Part shown: positions 16,288 through 25,356 of the stretch, in pieces | Position numbering within the stretch: position 1 is the stretch's first letter | Layout of the letters: each line of letters opens with the position of its first letter | Assembly (NCBI RefSeq): GCF_023250475.1 | Contig: NZ_JAHFAQ010000006.1 | Span: forward strand, 1 to 33,826 | Direction of reading: 5' to 3' | DNA length: 33,826 bases | From: Sulfuricurvum sp. | Lineage (GTDB): Bacteria; Campylobacterota; Campylobacteria; Campylobacterales; Sulfurimonadaceae | Notes under the pieces: generated by a model | Database searches by the model: none | Told to the model about the DNA's origin: nothing | What the model saw: the letters and a program-made list of their open reading frames with translations, nothing else | Translations under genes and position numbers: made by a program

Positions 16288-16566
16288 ATGAGCGAAAAAC
16301 TCGATATTTTAGATGAGACCCAGCACATACTCAGTCCCCAAGATTCAATGGGGCCGCTTTTTTTGCGGAATGTTTTCGTGGGTATTTTTCTAGTTCTGGT
16401 TATCGTATTTCCGAAGATATTTATCAATACTCAAATCTATTTCAAAAGCCGTGAAATTTCAACACTCAGTCATGAACACGATGCACTTTTGGAAGAAAAT
16501 CGACTTATACGGGCGAAAGTGGAGTCGATGAAATACAAAAATCAGGTCTTGGATACTCTTTTTTAA
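16288..16566 (+). CDS. FtsL-like small division protein (probable)
   Basis: A 92-residue bitopic membrane protein: cytoplasmic tail 1-27, one helix at about 28-47 (NVFVGIFLVLVIVFPKIFI), then a periplasmic coiled coil (about 52-88) with leucine/isoleucine heptads such as ISTLSHEHDALLEENRLIRAKVE. FtsL and FtsB of the divisome have this build and FtsL normally follows rsmH, as here. FtsL sequences diverge strongly, so the assignment rests on topology and position. The divisome genes ftsA and ftsZ lie 3-6 kb away on the other strand. Confidence 0.72.
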   Translation: MSEKLDILDETQHILSPQDSMGPLFLRNVFVGIFLVLVIVFPKIFINTQIYFKSREISTLSHEHDALLEENRLIRAKVESMKYKNQVLDTLF

Positions 16567-16664
16567 GAGAGCTCTTCACATCTTCTAAAATATACTAATT
16601 TAATCCAAACTCTATTCCATTGCTCTATCGTATTATCTATCGAATCAAATAAGAATTCTGGTGG

Positions 16665-16670
16665 TATAAT
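16665..16670 (+). promoter_or_regulatory. Extended -10 promoter of the haem/quinone operon
   Basis: A perfect TATAAT preceded by TGG (extended -10) lies 32 bases before the DUF2018 start; a GGAGA ribosome site follows. It is the clearest promoter in the 135-base gap after the FtsL-like gene and probably drives the run of nine genes to 25256. Confidence 0.65.
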
Positions 16671-16701
16671 CCCCGACTTAAATTGATACTTTGGAGATAC
16701 A

Positions 16702-16986
16702 ATGTATAATCTGTTTGAAGACGAAGACGATATTTTCCAAGGTTCACCGAAAAGTAAATTTATGGATATCGTTTTTAACGCCAACCGCGATTTGGTTCAG
16801 AATGAATTAGAGCGTTTGATGACCCGTTTAGCGGCGATGGAAGTGATGTTACAAGAGACTCACGGAGAGCAAGAGATTGATCGTGTGATTAAGTCGATGG
16901 AATTTGAGCGTGCCGATGAGATCGATATGATGGCTAAAAATTTGTACATCATTTCGGTCGGAAACGTATTGACCCAAAACGAGTAG
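16702..16986 (+). CDS. DUF2018 family protein (HP0242-like)
   Basis: A 94-residue, charged, helical cytoplasmic protein without signal or membrane segment. From memory of the family, the pattern IFQGSP-SKFMDIVFNANRDL, NELERLM, the acidic FERADEIDM segment and the closing VGNVLTQNE match DUF2018, whose member HP0242 of Helicobacter pylori forms an intertwined, pseudo-knotted homodimer. The family is restricted to this phylum and its function is unknown. The neighbours also match: in H. pylori HP0242 lies beside an exported protein, a polyprenyl synthase, hemA and proS. It is first in the operon. Confidence 0.82.
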   Translation: MYNLFEDEDDIFQGSPKSKFMDIVFNANRDLVQNELERLMTRLAAMEVMLQETHGEQEIDRVIKSMEFERADEIDMMAKNLYIISVGNVLTQNE

Positions 16987-16988
16987 TC

Positions 16989-17399
16989 TTGAAAAACTTT
17001 TTTCTATTCTTGATACTCGGTGTATTCTTTTCATTGGATGCGGCGGCGTGGAGAGAATCGAAAAGTTTTATGCTAAAAAAAGATGAGTTGGTTAAAATTC
17101 TCATCAAGAGTGAAGGGCAAGAACGGCTTTTGAACTTTCGATGGACACTCTATACCGATAAAGGTTTAGTTGTTCATGAGAGTTTTGACCGAATTGTCGG
17201 ACAGCATGTTTTGTATACGGGCTATACGAACCAAAGCTTTCGAAAAGTCCTTTTGCCTTCTAAGCGAAGCCAAAAAGATGTTCCTTATGTTCTTGTCGTT
17301 TTTAAAAAATTCGATGAGGGGAATGCGACGGCGCAAATGGATCTCTTTTTATTTGATAAAGAGAGCCGAATCGTGTTGGATTATTTAACTAAGAAGTGA
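16989..17399 (+). CDS. Exported protein of unknown function
   Basis: A 136-residue protein beginning at a TTG three bases after the DUF2018 stop; no ATG fits, and the following signal peptide (about 1-19, NFFLFLILGVFFSLDAAA) supports this start. The mature part has beta-type alternation (LLNFRWTLYTDKGLVVHESFD, HVLYTGYTN) and ends in LFLFDKESRIVLDYLTKK. No catalytic motif or cysteine is visible. It is placed between DUF2018 and the polyprenyl synthase as in Helicobacter, so it is a conserved lineage-specific protein, probably periplasmic. The stop overlaps the next start (TGATG). Confidence 0.75.
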   Translation: MKNFFLFLILGVFFSLDAAAWRESKSFMLKKDELVKILIKSEGQERLLNFRWTLYTDKGLVVHESFDRIVGQHVLYTGYTNQSFRKVLLPSKRSQKDVPYVLVVFKKFDEGNATAQMDLFLFDKESRIVLDYLTKK

Positions 17400-18298
17400 T
17401 GATAGGAATGTTGGAAACTGTAGAAACCCTTATTGCCAGATTGATCGATGAAATCGATTATCCTCATGCCGCAGAACTTTTTAAAAAACTCTCGGGCGGA
17501 AAACGTCTTCGGGCACGGCTGATATTGACTATCGCCCCCGAAGCTGCCACAGCACCGTTGCTCGGTGCGATCGTAGAGCTGATCCATGCGGCAAGTCTGC
17601 TCCACGATGATGTGATCGATGAAGCGCAGCTCCGACGAGGAACCCCTTCGGTCAATGCGACAGAGGGGTCCAAAACCGCTATTATGCTCGGCGATATCCT
17701 CTACTCCAAAGCCTTCAGCTCTCTCACGTCATTTGATCCTTCTATTGCTCGTGCCGTTGCCGAATCGGTTACTCGTCTCTCGATCGGAGAGATGATGGAC
17801 GTCTCTATGGCGGAATCGTTTAATACCGACCGTGAGCTCTATCTGAAAATGCTTTATCTCAAAACGGCGACACTCATTGAAACGTGCGCTTACAGTGCCG
17901 CCATATTAGCAGGTAAAGATGCTCAGGCTCATGCCACATACGGAAAAAATCTCGGATTGGCTTTTCAAATCGTTGATGATATTCTGGACATTACCGCTGA
18001 TGAAGCGACACTGGGGAAACCTTCTCTGAATGATTTTTCCGAGGGAAAAGTGACATTGCCGTATATCGATTTGTACGAGCGGCTGGGAGAGGAAGAAAAA
18101 GAGCGGTTAGTACAGTCTCATGGAAAAGTTCTTAATAAAGAAGAAAAAGGGTGGATCCGCTCCAAAATGGATGAATTCAAGGTCATCGAACGCTCTTATG
18201 AGCATGCCGGTGCGTTATGCGATGAAGCGATCTCAGTGATCGGTGAAAATGCGGCACTACGTTCCATCATCGAAACCGTGATTAAAAGAAGCCATTGA
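17399..18298 (+). CDS. Polyprenyl diphosphate synthase (IspA/IspB family)
   Basis: A 299-residue trans-prenyltransferase that condenses isopentenyl diphosphate with an allylic diphosphate. The first aspartate-rich motif is DDVID at 70-74, followed by RRGTPSVN; the second is DDILD at 193-197. GGKRLRARL gives the isopentenyl-binding residues. The start is set at the ATG that overlaps the previous stop as TGATG; GTG 17396 and ATG 17408 are alternatives. The residue before the first motif (LLH) lacks the bulky aromatic pair that limits short-chain enzymes, so a long-chain product for the menaquinone tail is likely, in keeping with the ubiD-like gene downstream. Confidence 0.9.
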   Translation: MIGMLETVETLIARLIDEIDYPHAAELFKKLSGGKRLRARLILTIAPEAATAPLLGAIVELIHAASLLHDDVIDEAQLRRGTPSVNATEGSKTAIMLGDILYSKAFSSLTSFDPSIARAVAESVTRLSIGEMMDVSMAESFNTDRELYLKMLYLKTATLIETCAYSAAILAGKDAQAHATYGKNLGLAFQIVDDILDITADEATLGKPSLNDFSEGKVTLPYIDLYERLGEEEKERLVQSHGKVLNKEEKGWIRSKMDEFKVIERSYEHAGALCDEAISVIGENAALRSIIETVIKRSH

Positions 18299-19590
18299 TG
18301 CACTATTTAATTGTTAGTTTTTCGCATAAAAATTCGACGCTAGCCATACGGGAAAAGCTTGCATTTGTCGATGAATCGGCTCGGATACGAGCGATGGAAA
18401 CATTAAATACCAATCCGTGTATCAGCGAATCGATGATCCTCTCCACCTGTAATCGCGTCGAAATTGTATGCAGCTGCAGTGATACCCAACTTGCGAGTGC
18501 GGCGTTATTTGAACTCCTTTCAAGCCATTCAGGACTTAGCTCTCATGAACTTCACGAGCGTGCCGATGTGTTTGATGATGAGGGGGGAATCCATCACCTT
18601 TTCAGCGTAGCGAGTTCGCTTGATTCGATGGTCGTCGGGGAGACACAGATCGCCGGTCAGCTCAAAGATGCCTATAAACTCTCGGCTGATAACGGATTTT
18701 CGGCACAAAAAATCGGACGAGCCATGAGCTATGCCTTTAAATGTGCCGCCGATGTGCGCAATGCAACCAATATCTCTTCCAAACCCGTCTCCGTTGCCAG
18801 TGTCGCCGTAGCGAAGGTCAAAGAGTCTGTGGGGGACGTAAGCGGCAAAAAGGCGCTGGTGATCGGCTCAGGTGAGATGTCGGTGATTACCTGTAAGCAT
18901 CTCAGTGCCCAAGGGGTCGATGTAACGGTGATGAACCGTACTTTTGAAAAGGCCGAAGCCATCGCGTCAGAGTGCAATGCGCGCGTCCGTTCATTCGAAG
19001 AGCTTGCTTATGCCATCAATGAAAACGAGCTGTTATTTACAGCAACGGGCTCGCTTACACCGATTATTACCGATGATATGATCAAACCGACTTCGTTTGA
19101 GCGGTATTGGTTTGATATGGCGGTTCCCCGTGATATCGAATGCGATTCGGCTCTTTGGTCTATTCGTCTTTTTTATGTGGACGATCTCAAAGAGATCGTG
19201 AGTGAAAACATCGCATTGCGTGAGGATGAAGCCAAGCTCTCCTATGTCATCATCCGCCGTCATGTAATAGGATTTTTTGAATGGCTGAAAACGCTCTCCA
19301 TCGAGCCTTTGATTAAAAATATGTATCTCAAAGCTTCAAATGCCGCATTCCAAGAATCGACGCGTGTTATCGAAAGCGGTTATGTCCCGAAAGAGTATGA
19401 ATATGCCGTTCATAAAGCAACGCTTCAGGCATTAAAACGTTTTTTGCACCCTTTTGCCGAACGGATGCGTGACGGTTCCGATCCGATGCGCGTGGATGCT
19501 TTGATCGAATCGATGAGTTTTTTAATGAATCAAGAGGAAGGCTCTGATCTCTCCCAAACTTCGTGTACCTATTACCCTAAAGGAAAATAA
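18298..19590 (+). CDS. hemA: HemA, glutamyl-tRNA reductase
   Basis: A 430-residue enzyme that reduces glutamyl-tRNA(Glu) to glutamate-1-semialdehyde, the first step of C5-pathway haem synthesis. The catalytic cysteine is C51 in STCNRVEI. The substrate domain includes [23 protein letters not shown], and the NADPH domain [14 protein letters not shown]-terminal helical dimerisation domain completes the usual length. The ATG at 18298 overlaps the previous stop as TGATG; a TTG at 18295 is a less likely start. The stop overlaps proS by one base. hemC is four genes further on in the same transcript. Confidence 0.97.
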   Translation: MHYLIVSFSHKNSTLAIREKLAFVDESARIRAMETLNTNPCISESMILSTCNRVEIVCSCSDTQLASAALFELLSSHSGLSSHELHERADVFDDEGGIHHLFSVASSLDSMVVGETQIAGQLKDAYKLSADNGFSAQKIGRAMSYAFKCAADVRNATNISSKPVSVASVAVAKVKESVGDVSGKKALVIGSGEMSVITCKHLSAQGVDVTVMNRTFEKAEAIASECNARVRSFEELAYAINENELLFTATGSLTPIITDDMIKPTSFERYWFDMAVPRDIECDSALWSIRLFYVDDLKEIVSENIALREDEAKLSYVIIRRHVIGFFEWLKTLSIEPLIKNMYLKASNAAFQESTRVIESGYVPKEYEYAVHKATLQALKRFLHPFAERMRDGSDPMRVDALIESMSFLMNQEEGSDLSQTSCTYYPKGK

Positions 19591-21293
19591 TGCGTTTTAC
19601 TAAAGCCTATATCCCAACAACTAAAGAAGCTCCGAAAGATGCCCAGCTCCCTAGTCATATTTATCTCTCCCGTGCCGGATTTGTAACGCAGGTAGCTGCC
19701 GGACTGTATAATTTTTTACCGATGGGTAAGCGGGTATTGCGCAAAATCGAAAATATTATTAACGAAGAGATGGCAGCGTGCGATGCTCAAGAGGTCGATC
19801 TCAGTTTTGTTACCCCTGCAGAGTTATGGGAAGAGAGCGGACGAATTGAGAAATTCGGCAAAGAGCTTCTCCGTTTCCGTGACCGTAAAGAGAACCTTTT
19901 TGTCCTCGGACCTACCCATGAAGAGATGATGGTGAATATCGTCCGTAACCGTGTCACGAGCTATAAACAGCTTCCGATTAATTTGTATCAGATCAAAACT
20001 AAATTCCGTGATGAAGCGCGTCCGAGATTCGGGCTGATGCGCGGACGCGAGTTTGTGATGAAAGACGGCTACAGCTTTCATGCTACAACGGAAGATTTGG
20101 ATCGTGAATTTGATGCAATGGAAGCGGCGTATAAACGGATTTTGGAGCGTTTGGGACTTGAATTTCGCGTGGTTGAAGCGGACAGCGGTGCCATCGGGGG
20201 TACGGGTTCAAAAGAGTTGATGGTTCTCGCCGGAAGCGGTGAGGATACCCTCGCAGTATGTGATACGTGTGAATACGGTGCGAATGTCGAAGCCGCACGC
20301 CGCGCGCCACGCAGTGCGATCCCTGAAGCGCCGAGTGCCGATTTTGCCCGCTTTAAAACGCCGAATGTCAAATCGATCGAGGATTTGAGTAATTTTTTCC
20401 ATGTTGATCCATACTATACGCTCAAAGCGGTTGTTCAGCGTGCGGTGTATACGGAGGGGAGCGAACTTGTCTGTTTTTTCCTTCGCGGATGTGACGAACT
20501 TCAAGAGGTAAAAGCACGAAACAGTGTCAGTGCGATCGATTTGGTAGATGCAACCGAAGCGGAGTTAATAGAGATCGGTTTGGTTCCGGGATTTATCGGA
20601 CCGCTTGATCAAGAGAAAATCCGTATTGTAATGGATAATGATACGAAGGGTGCGACTGCAATGTTTTGCGGTGCAAACGAAGCCGATTACCATTTTGTCG
20701 GGGTAGATCTGAGTGTCATGAATGAAGCCCATTTTGCTGATCTCGCAAGCGTTCAGGAAGGGGATGGATGCCCTCATTGTAACGGTAAGATCCTCCATAC
20801 CAAAGGGATTGAAGTCGGACATATTTTCAAACTCGGAACCGTTTACTCTGCACCGCTGAAAGCGGAGTTTTTGGATGAAAACGGACGAAGCCAGCCGTTC
20901 ATCATGGGAACCTACGGAATGGGTGTCAGCCGTCTGGTCGCTGCCGTCATCGAACAGCACCATGATGAAAAAGGGTGTATCTGGACTCACGCAACAGCTC
21001 CGTATCTGGTCAACGTAATGGTCTCCAATATCAAAGAAGAGTCCCATATGGCTTATGCCGAAGAGCTTTATGGATCATTGCAAGCTCGGGGTATCGAGAC
21101 GATGCTGGATGATCGTAAAGAGCGTTTCGGGTTTAAAATGTCAGATGCCGAATTAATAGGCTTCCCTTTTACGATTATTATCGGAAAAGAACTTGATAAC
21201 GGGTTAGTTCAGATTATGGTGCGTGCCACCTGTGAAATGATTACCGTCAATGCGGCGGACGTACTCAGTAAAATCGAGGAATTGTCTCGATGA
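19590..21293 (+). CDS. proS: ProS, prolyl-tRNA synthetase
   Basis: A 567-residue class II synthetase of the bacterial long type, with an editing (INS, YbaK-like) domain at about 225-390 between motifs 2 and 3. Motif 1 lies near the start ([14 protein letters not shown]), motif 2 is [21 protein letters not shown], motif 3 [22 protein letters not shown] and the C-terminal anticodon-binding domain are present. It shares one base with the hemA stop. A synthetase next to hemA, itself a tRNA-using enzyme, is a conserved order in this phylum. Confidence 0.97.
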   Translation: MRFTKAYIPTTKEAPKDAQLPSHIYLSRAGFVTQVAAGLYNFLPMGKRVLRKIENIINEEMAACDAQEVDLSFVTPAELWEESGRIEKFGKELLRFRDRKENLFVLGPTHEEMMVNIVRNRVTSYKQLPINLYQIKTKFRDEARPRFGLMRGREFVMKDGYSFHATTEDLDREFDAMEAAYKRILERLGLEFRVVEADSGAIGGTGSKELMVLAGSGEDTLAVCDTCEYGANVEAARRAPRSAIPEAPSADFARFKTPNVKSIEDLSNFFHVDPYYTLKAVVQRAVYTEGSELVCFFLRGCDELQEVKARNSVSAIDLVDATEAELIEIGLVPGFIGPLDQEKIRIVMDNDTKGATAMFCGANEADYHFVGVDLSVMNEAHFADLASVQEGDGCPHCNGKILHTKGIEVGHIFKLGTVYSAPLKAEFLDENGRSQPFIMGTYGMGVSRLVAAVIEQHHDEKGCIWTHATAPYLVNVMVSNIKEESHMAYAEELYGSLQARGIETMLDDRKERFGFKMSDAELIGFPFTIIIGKELDNGLVQIMVRATCEMITVNAADVLSKIEELSR

Positions 21294-21697
21294 TCTATTT
21301 TTTGATCTATCTTTTTCTGGAAGTAAGTCTCACAGTTGAGATCGCTTCACGAATCGGTGGATTAGCCACTTTTTTAGAGATTGTCGGAAGCGCGTTTTTC
21401 GGGATATTCATTCTAATGAATTTTCGTCACGCTTTAGCAGAAAATCTTGATGCGCTTCGGACACGACAAATCGATATGCAGGGATTTTCGAATCGAAATA
21501 TATTGGGATTATTGGGAGCGATTCTCCTTATTCTCCCCGGATTTTTATCCGATGTTATCGGTATACTGATGCAGTTTTTTCTCGTAGTGACACTGATCAT
21601 TAACCGATTTACGCGAAAATATCAACCACCAACCCAACCAAAGGACGATCATGTCATTGATGCTGAAATTATCGAGCACACTACTGCTCTGCGCTAG
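21290..21697 (+). CDS. FxsA family membrane protein
   Basis: A 135-residue membrane protein with hydrophobic segments at about 1-13, 20-45, 65-100. The sequence [19 protein letters not shown] at the start and [21 protein letters not shown] further on are the FxsA signatures (E. coli FxsA, named for suppressing F exclusion of phage T7). Cellular role unknown. It overlaps the proS stop by four bases, and its last 47 bases also encode the start of the DsbC-like protein. Confidence 0.88.
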   Translation: MIYFLIYLFLEVSLTVEIASRIGGLATFLEIVGSAFFGIFILMNFRHALAENLDALRTRQIDMQGFSNRNILGLLGAILLILPGFLSDVIGILMQFFLVVTLIINRFTRKYQPPTQPKDDHVIDAEIIEHTTALR

Positions 21698-22487
21698 TCT
21701 TATGGCGGCAACGGATGCCGAAGTCATCACTTTTTTAAAAAGTGGGATCGGCAGCAACCCAAATATCACAAATTTGCAAGTCGATGTAAGCGGTAAAAAA
21801 AATATTGCGTCGATGAGCGGATGGCAAGCCTATTTTATGAAAATTGAGGCGGACGTAAAACAGGGGAATGATATTCGTCATATCAACCAAAACGGCACCT
21901 ATTTTGTCAACGGTAATGTTATCGCGCCAGAATTGATCAACTTAAAAACCGGCGAGCGTTACAATGATACGGTAACTCCTGATTTTAGCAATGCCTTTTA
22001 CACCAAGAGTAATCGTATCAGCGGTGAAATAACCGCCCCTCAAAAAGTTGCGATTTTCTCTGATCCTTTGTGCCCTTTTTGTCGCCGTTATGTCCCTGAA
22101 GCCCTCTCCTATATGGCAAAATATCCTAAAACGTTTGCCGTTTATTATTACCACTTTCCTCTTTCCGGATTGCATCCTGCGGCGGTTACGTTGACCAAAG
22201 CGGCGATTGCGGCTGAACAAGACGGTATTGACAATGCAGTGCTTACCCTTTATAAAGTGGATATCAATGCGAGCGAAAAGGACGAACAAAAAATTCTTAA
22301 CGCTTTCAATAAAACTTTCGGAACAAAGATTGATAAAGAGGATATCCGCCGCTCATCCGTCATTAAACAATTTCAGTTTGATCAAAATGTAGCAGAATCG
22401 ATGATGGTATCCGGTACTCCGACCGTCTTTTTTAACGGACAAAAAGATCCTTCAAAAACAAAATACAAAGACGTAAAGGTTAAATAA
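21651..22487 (+). CDS. Periplasmic DsbC/DsbG-like thiol-disulfide protein
   Basis: A 278-residue exported thioredoxin-fold protein. Residues 1-19 form a signal peptide ([15 protein letters not shown]). The N-terminal part (about 22-110) resembles a dimerisation/DsbC-type domain; the active site is C141-P-F-C144 in FSDPLCPFCRRYVPEAL, and the cis-proline is in VSGTPTVFFNG. An isomerase, reductase or oxidase role is possible; CPFC alone does not decide. A thiol protein beside haem synthesis would fit c-type cytochrome maturation, which needs reduced CxxCH cysteines, but this is inference. AAAGGA at 21640-21645 supports the ATG at 21651 inside fxsA. Confidence 0.85.
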   Translation: MSLMLKLSSTLLLCASLMAATDAEVITFLKSGIGSNPNITNLQVDVSGKKNIASMSGWQAYFMKIEADVKQGNDIRHINQNGTYFVNGNVIAPELINLKTGERYNDTVTPDFSNAFYTKSNRISGEITAPQKVAIFSDPLCPFCRRYVPEALSYMAKYPKTFAVYYYHFPLSGLHPAAVTLTKAAIAAEQDGIDNAVLTLYKVDINASEKDEQKILNAFNKTFGTKIDKEDIRRSSVIKQFQFDQNVAESMMVSGTPTVFFNGQKDPSKTKYKDVKVK

Positions 22488-22490
22488 TTG

Positions 22491-23432
22491 ATGAAAAAAC
22501 TCACCATCGCAACACGCGGAAGCAAACTTGCCCTCTGGCAGTCCAATCACATCAAATCGGTGATCGAATCACAATTTAGCGATGTTGAAGTGGAACTCAA
22601 AATTATTATCACTTCGGGAGATAAAATTTTAGATGTTCCTTTGGCCAAAATCGGGGGGAAAGGGCTTTTCCTTAAAGAGATCGAAGAGTCTATGCTCCGT
22701 GGAGAGGCACAGATGGCAGTTCATTCGCTTAAAGACGTTCCTACGGTGATGCCGGAGGGATTGTTACTCTCAGCGATTACGGTGCGCGAGGATGTCCGTG
22801 ATGCCATGCTCAGTGAAAAGTATCCTGACATTATTTCGCTTCCTCAAGGGGCGGTAGTGGGTACTTCTTCATTACGGCGTCGTATGCAGCTCGCACTGCA
22901 GCGTCCCGATTTGGTGATCAAAGATTTACGCGGGAATGTCGATACCCGTATCCGAAAGCTCAAAGATGGAGAGTTTGATGCGATTATTCTTGCGGCAGCT
23001 GGGATTAACCGTTTGGGCTTTTCGGATTTGGTGAAATATTTTTATCCGATACCTCTCGATGATATGCTTCCGGCAATGGGGCAGGGAGCTCTTGGAATCG
23101 AAACGGTAAATGAGCCGTGGGTTCTCGAAATTGCGGCCTTTTTAGAAGATGCTGACAGCCGTATCGAGACAACGATTGAGCGAGGCTTTGTCGATACATT
23201 GCAAGGTGGGTGTCAGGTTCCTATCGGAGTGAGTGCCCGAGTTCAGCCAAACGGAGAAGTGATTGTCCGTTCAACGCTCGGCATGCCAGATGGGTCTGAA
23301 GTGATGGGAGATGAAATTGTTGTTTTAAAAGAGCAAACCGAGCGTGTCGGTGAAGCAATGGCGGAGCGTTTGATTACCCGGGGTGCGATGGAACTGCTGC
23401 ACCGGGCTGAAGCTATGGCAAATAAGGGTTAA
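22491..23432 (+). CDS. hemC: HemC, porphobilinogen deaminase (hydroxymethylbilane synthase)
   Basis: A 313-residue enzyme that joins four porphobilinogens into hydroxymethylbilane. ATRGSKLALWQ opens the protein, HSLKDVPT and GTSSLRRRMQL bind the substrate chain, and the dipyrromethane cofactor cysteine is C241 in LQGGCQVPIGV. ATG 22491 is chosen over the adjoining TTG at 22488 because the conserved start is KKLTIATRGS. It stands three bases after the Dsb-like gene and four before ubiD, in the same operon as hemA. Confidence 0.97.
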   Translation: MKKLTIATRGSKLALWQSNHIKSVIESQFSDVEVELKIIITSGDKILDVPLAKIGGKGLFLKEIEESMLRGEAQMAVHSLKDVPTVMPEGLLLSAITVREDVRDAMLSEKYPDIISLPQGAVVGTSSLRRRMQLALQRPDLVIKDLRGNVDTRIRKLKDGEFDAIILAAAGINRLGFSDLVKYFYPIPLDDMLPAMGQGALGIETVNEPWVLEIAAFLEDADSRIETTIERGFVDTLQGGCQVPIGVSARVQPNGEVIVRSTLGMPDGSEVMGDEIVVLKEQTERVGEAMAERLITRGAMELLHRAEAMANKG

Positions 23433-23435
23433 ACT

Positions 23436-25256
23436 GTGACATTAGAAAAAACAATCGATCTTCTTCACGAAAAAGGGGAGTTGCGTATTATTGACACCCC
23501 TTTGGATATTAAACTCGAAATTCCTCATTTGGCGTATGCCGAGGTAAAGAAGGAAAACGGGGGGAAAGCACTCCTTTTTACCCATCCCGTTGATAAAGCT
23601 ACGGGTCAAAAATTTGATTTCCCCGTTGTGATGAATCTGTTCGGTTCATACCGTCGCACAGAGATTCTTTTCGGTCGAGAGATAGAGGGGGTAGCGAGTG
23701 AGATTGAAAAACTACTTCACATGAAACCGCCTCAAGGGTTTAAAGAAAAAATCGGAATGCTCGGCGATTTGTTCGCGATGAAAGATATGTTTCCTAAAAA
23801 ACTTAAAACACGCGGAAGCTGTCAAGAGATCGTAAAGCAAGGCGATGAAGTAAATCTTTATGACTTGCCTATTTTAACGACGTGGGAAGAGGACGGCGGT
23901 CCGTTTATTACGATGGGGCAGGTCTATACCCAAAGTCTGGACGGAGCTCTAGTCAATTTAGGGATGTACCGTTTGCAGGTGTATGACAAGAACCATTTGG
24001 GGATGCATTGGCAGATCCATAAGGACTCTTCCCACTTTTTTGATCAGTATCAGCGCGAGTGGAAAAAAATGCCCGTCACCATCGCTATCGGTGGAGATCC
24101 TCTCTATACCTGGTGTGCGACGGCTCCATTGCCGTACGGTGTCAATGAATTGCTCTTGTACGGTTTAATTAAAAAAGAGTCTCCGAAGCTCGTTGAATCG
24201 TTGACCACGCCGCTTTTTATTCCCGAAGATGTCGATTTTGTGATCGAAGGGTGGGTGGATACCGCAAAACTTCGGGTTGAGGGACCTTTTGGCGATCATA
24301 CAGGGTATTACACACTGAAAGAGTTTTATCCCGAGTTGGAAGTGAGTGCGATAACTCACCGCAAGACACCGTATTATCTGGCTACGGTCGTCGGAAAGCC
24401 GCCGTTGGAAGACAAATATATGGGATGGGCGACGGAGCGGGTATTCTTGCCGTTACTCAAAACCAATGCGGCCGATTTAATCGATTATCACATGCCGGAG
24501 AACGGAGTGTTTCATAATCTGATTTTAGCTAAAATGAAACCTCTCTACAAAGGACATGCCAAGCAGTTTATGCATATTTTTTGGGGTTCGGGGCAGATGA
24601 GCTTTGTTAAGCATGCGTTGTTCTTCGGAGAAGATGCCCCTAAGTTGAATAATTATGAAGCTCTTGTGACCTATGCCTTGAATCGCTTTCTTCCAAAGTG
24701 TCTCTTTATCTCGGAAGGGATAACCGATGCACTGGATCACTCCAGCCCCGAATCGCTCGTCGGCGGAAAACTCGGAATCGATTTTACGGCATCGTATTCA
24801 CCGATTGCTCCTGAATCGATTGACAGCTCTGTATTATTGGAAAAAGTACGTGCCCTTATCCCTGAAGTGACGGGACTTACACAGTATATGCGACATACCC
24901 TTAATCCGATAACGGTCATAAGCGTTAATAAAACCCGTTCTCTCAAAGCTTATTTTAGTGCTTTGGAAGCGTTTAAATCGGTATTGCGTATCGTTGTGTT
25001 TGTGGATGAAGCTAAAAACGATATTCACAACCCTTATATGCTTATTTGGAGGGTAACCAATAATATGGATGCCGCTCGTGATATATACCGTTCGGAGGCT
25101 ATTGTCGCAATAGACGGTACGATGAAAACGGCAGTAGACGGATATGAGCGCGAATGGCCGGGGGATGTCGAGTGTACCCCCTCTGTTGTGGAACATCTTA
25201 AAGCTCTTTCTCTTTGGGATTTAGATCCGAAATTAGAGAAAAAATACCAGCTCTGA
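23436..25256 (+). CDS. UbiD-family menaquinone biosynthesis decarboxylase
   Basis: A 606-residue prenyl-FMN-dependent decarboxylase. The UbiD signatures are visible as TTWEEDGGPFITMGQ, NLGMYRLQVYDKNHLGMHW and VEGPFGDHTGYYTL, the last holding catalytic acidic residues. It is longer than E. coli UbiD (about 500) and matches the menaquinone decarboxylase group found with the futalosine route, which this phylum uses. It would act on the prenylated naphthoate intermediate, whose side chain comes from the polyprenyl synthase of the same operon. It starts at GTG 23436 after an AAGGG site. Confidence 0.9.
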   Translation: MTLEKTIDLLHEKGELRIIDTPLDIKLEIPHLAYAEVKKENGGKALLFTHPVDKATGQKFDFPVVMNLFGSYRRTEILFGREIEGVASEIEKLLHMKPPQGFKEKIGMLGDLFAMKDMFPKKLKTRGSCQEIVKQGDEVNLYDLPILTTWEEDGGPFITMGQVYTQSLDGALVNLGMYRLQVYDKNHLGMHWQIHKDSSHFFDQYQREWKKMPVTIAIGGDPLYTWCATAPLPYGVNELLLYGLIKKESPKLVESLTTPLFIPEDVDFVIEGWVDTAKLRVEGPFGDHTGYYTLKEFYPELEVSAITHRKTPYYLATVVGKPPLEDKYMGWATERVFLPLLKTNAADLIDYHMPENGVFHNLILAKMKPLYKGHAKQFMHIFWGSGQMSFVKHALFFGEDAPKLNNYEALVTYALNRFLPKCLFISEGITDALDHSSPESLVGGKLGIDFTASYSPIAPESIDSSVLLEKVRALIPEVTGLTQYMRHTLNPITVISVNKTRSLKAYFSALEAFKSVLRIVVFVDEAKNDIHNPYMLIWRVTNNMDAARDIYRSEAIVAIDGTMKTAVDGYEREWPGDVECTPSVVEHLKALSLWDLDPKLEKKYQL

Positions 25257-25264
25257 GGCTCTTC

Positions 25265-25286
25265 TTCCCCTTGACTTAGAGGGGAA
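25265..25286 (+). terminator. Hairpin after the ubiD-like gene, candidate operon end
   Basis: TTCCCCT (25265-25271) and AGGGGAA (25280-25286) form a seven-pair GC-rich stem around an eight-base loop, nine bases after the stop. No T-tract follows, so it may end transcription with Rho or protect the message. Confidence 0.45.
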
Positions 25287-25292
25287 AACTTA

Positions 25293-25312
25293 AGCAATAT
25301 ATTAGAATTGCT
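25293..25312. promoter_or_regulatory. Palindrome overlapping a -10-like box
   Basis: AGCAAT (25293-25298) pairs with ATTGCT (25307-25312), and the sequence TAGAAT at 25303-25308 lies within it. It could be an operator for the cytochrome gene. A second TAGAAT at 25337-25342 lies closer to the start and would give a leader of about eight bases. Confidence 0.3.
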
Positions 25313-25356
25313 AAAGTAGTATTAATAACATAGATATAGAATAGGAATAGATTCCA

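Noticed and set aside
16562-16575. AGAGCTCT palindrome after the FtsL-like gene as a terminator
   Set aside because: A perfect palindrome without a loop or T-tract cannot form a usable terminator hairpin.
20565-21047. 160-codon minus-strand frame opposite proS
   Set aside because: Completely within the intact proS gene, composition of a shadow frame, no promoter or ribosome site.
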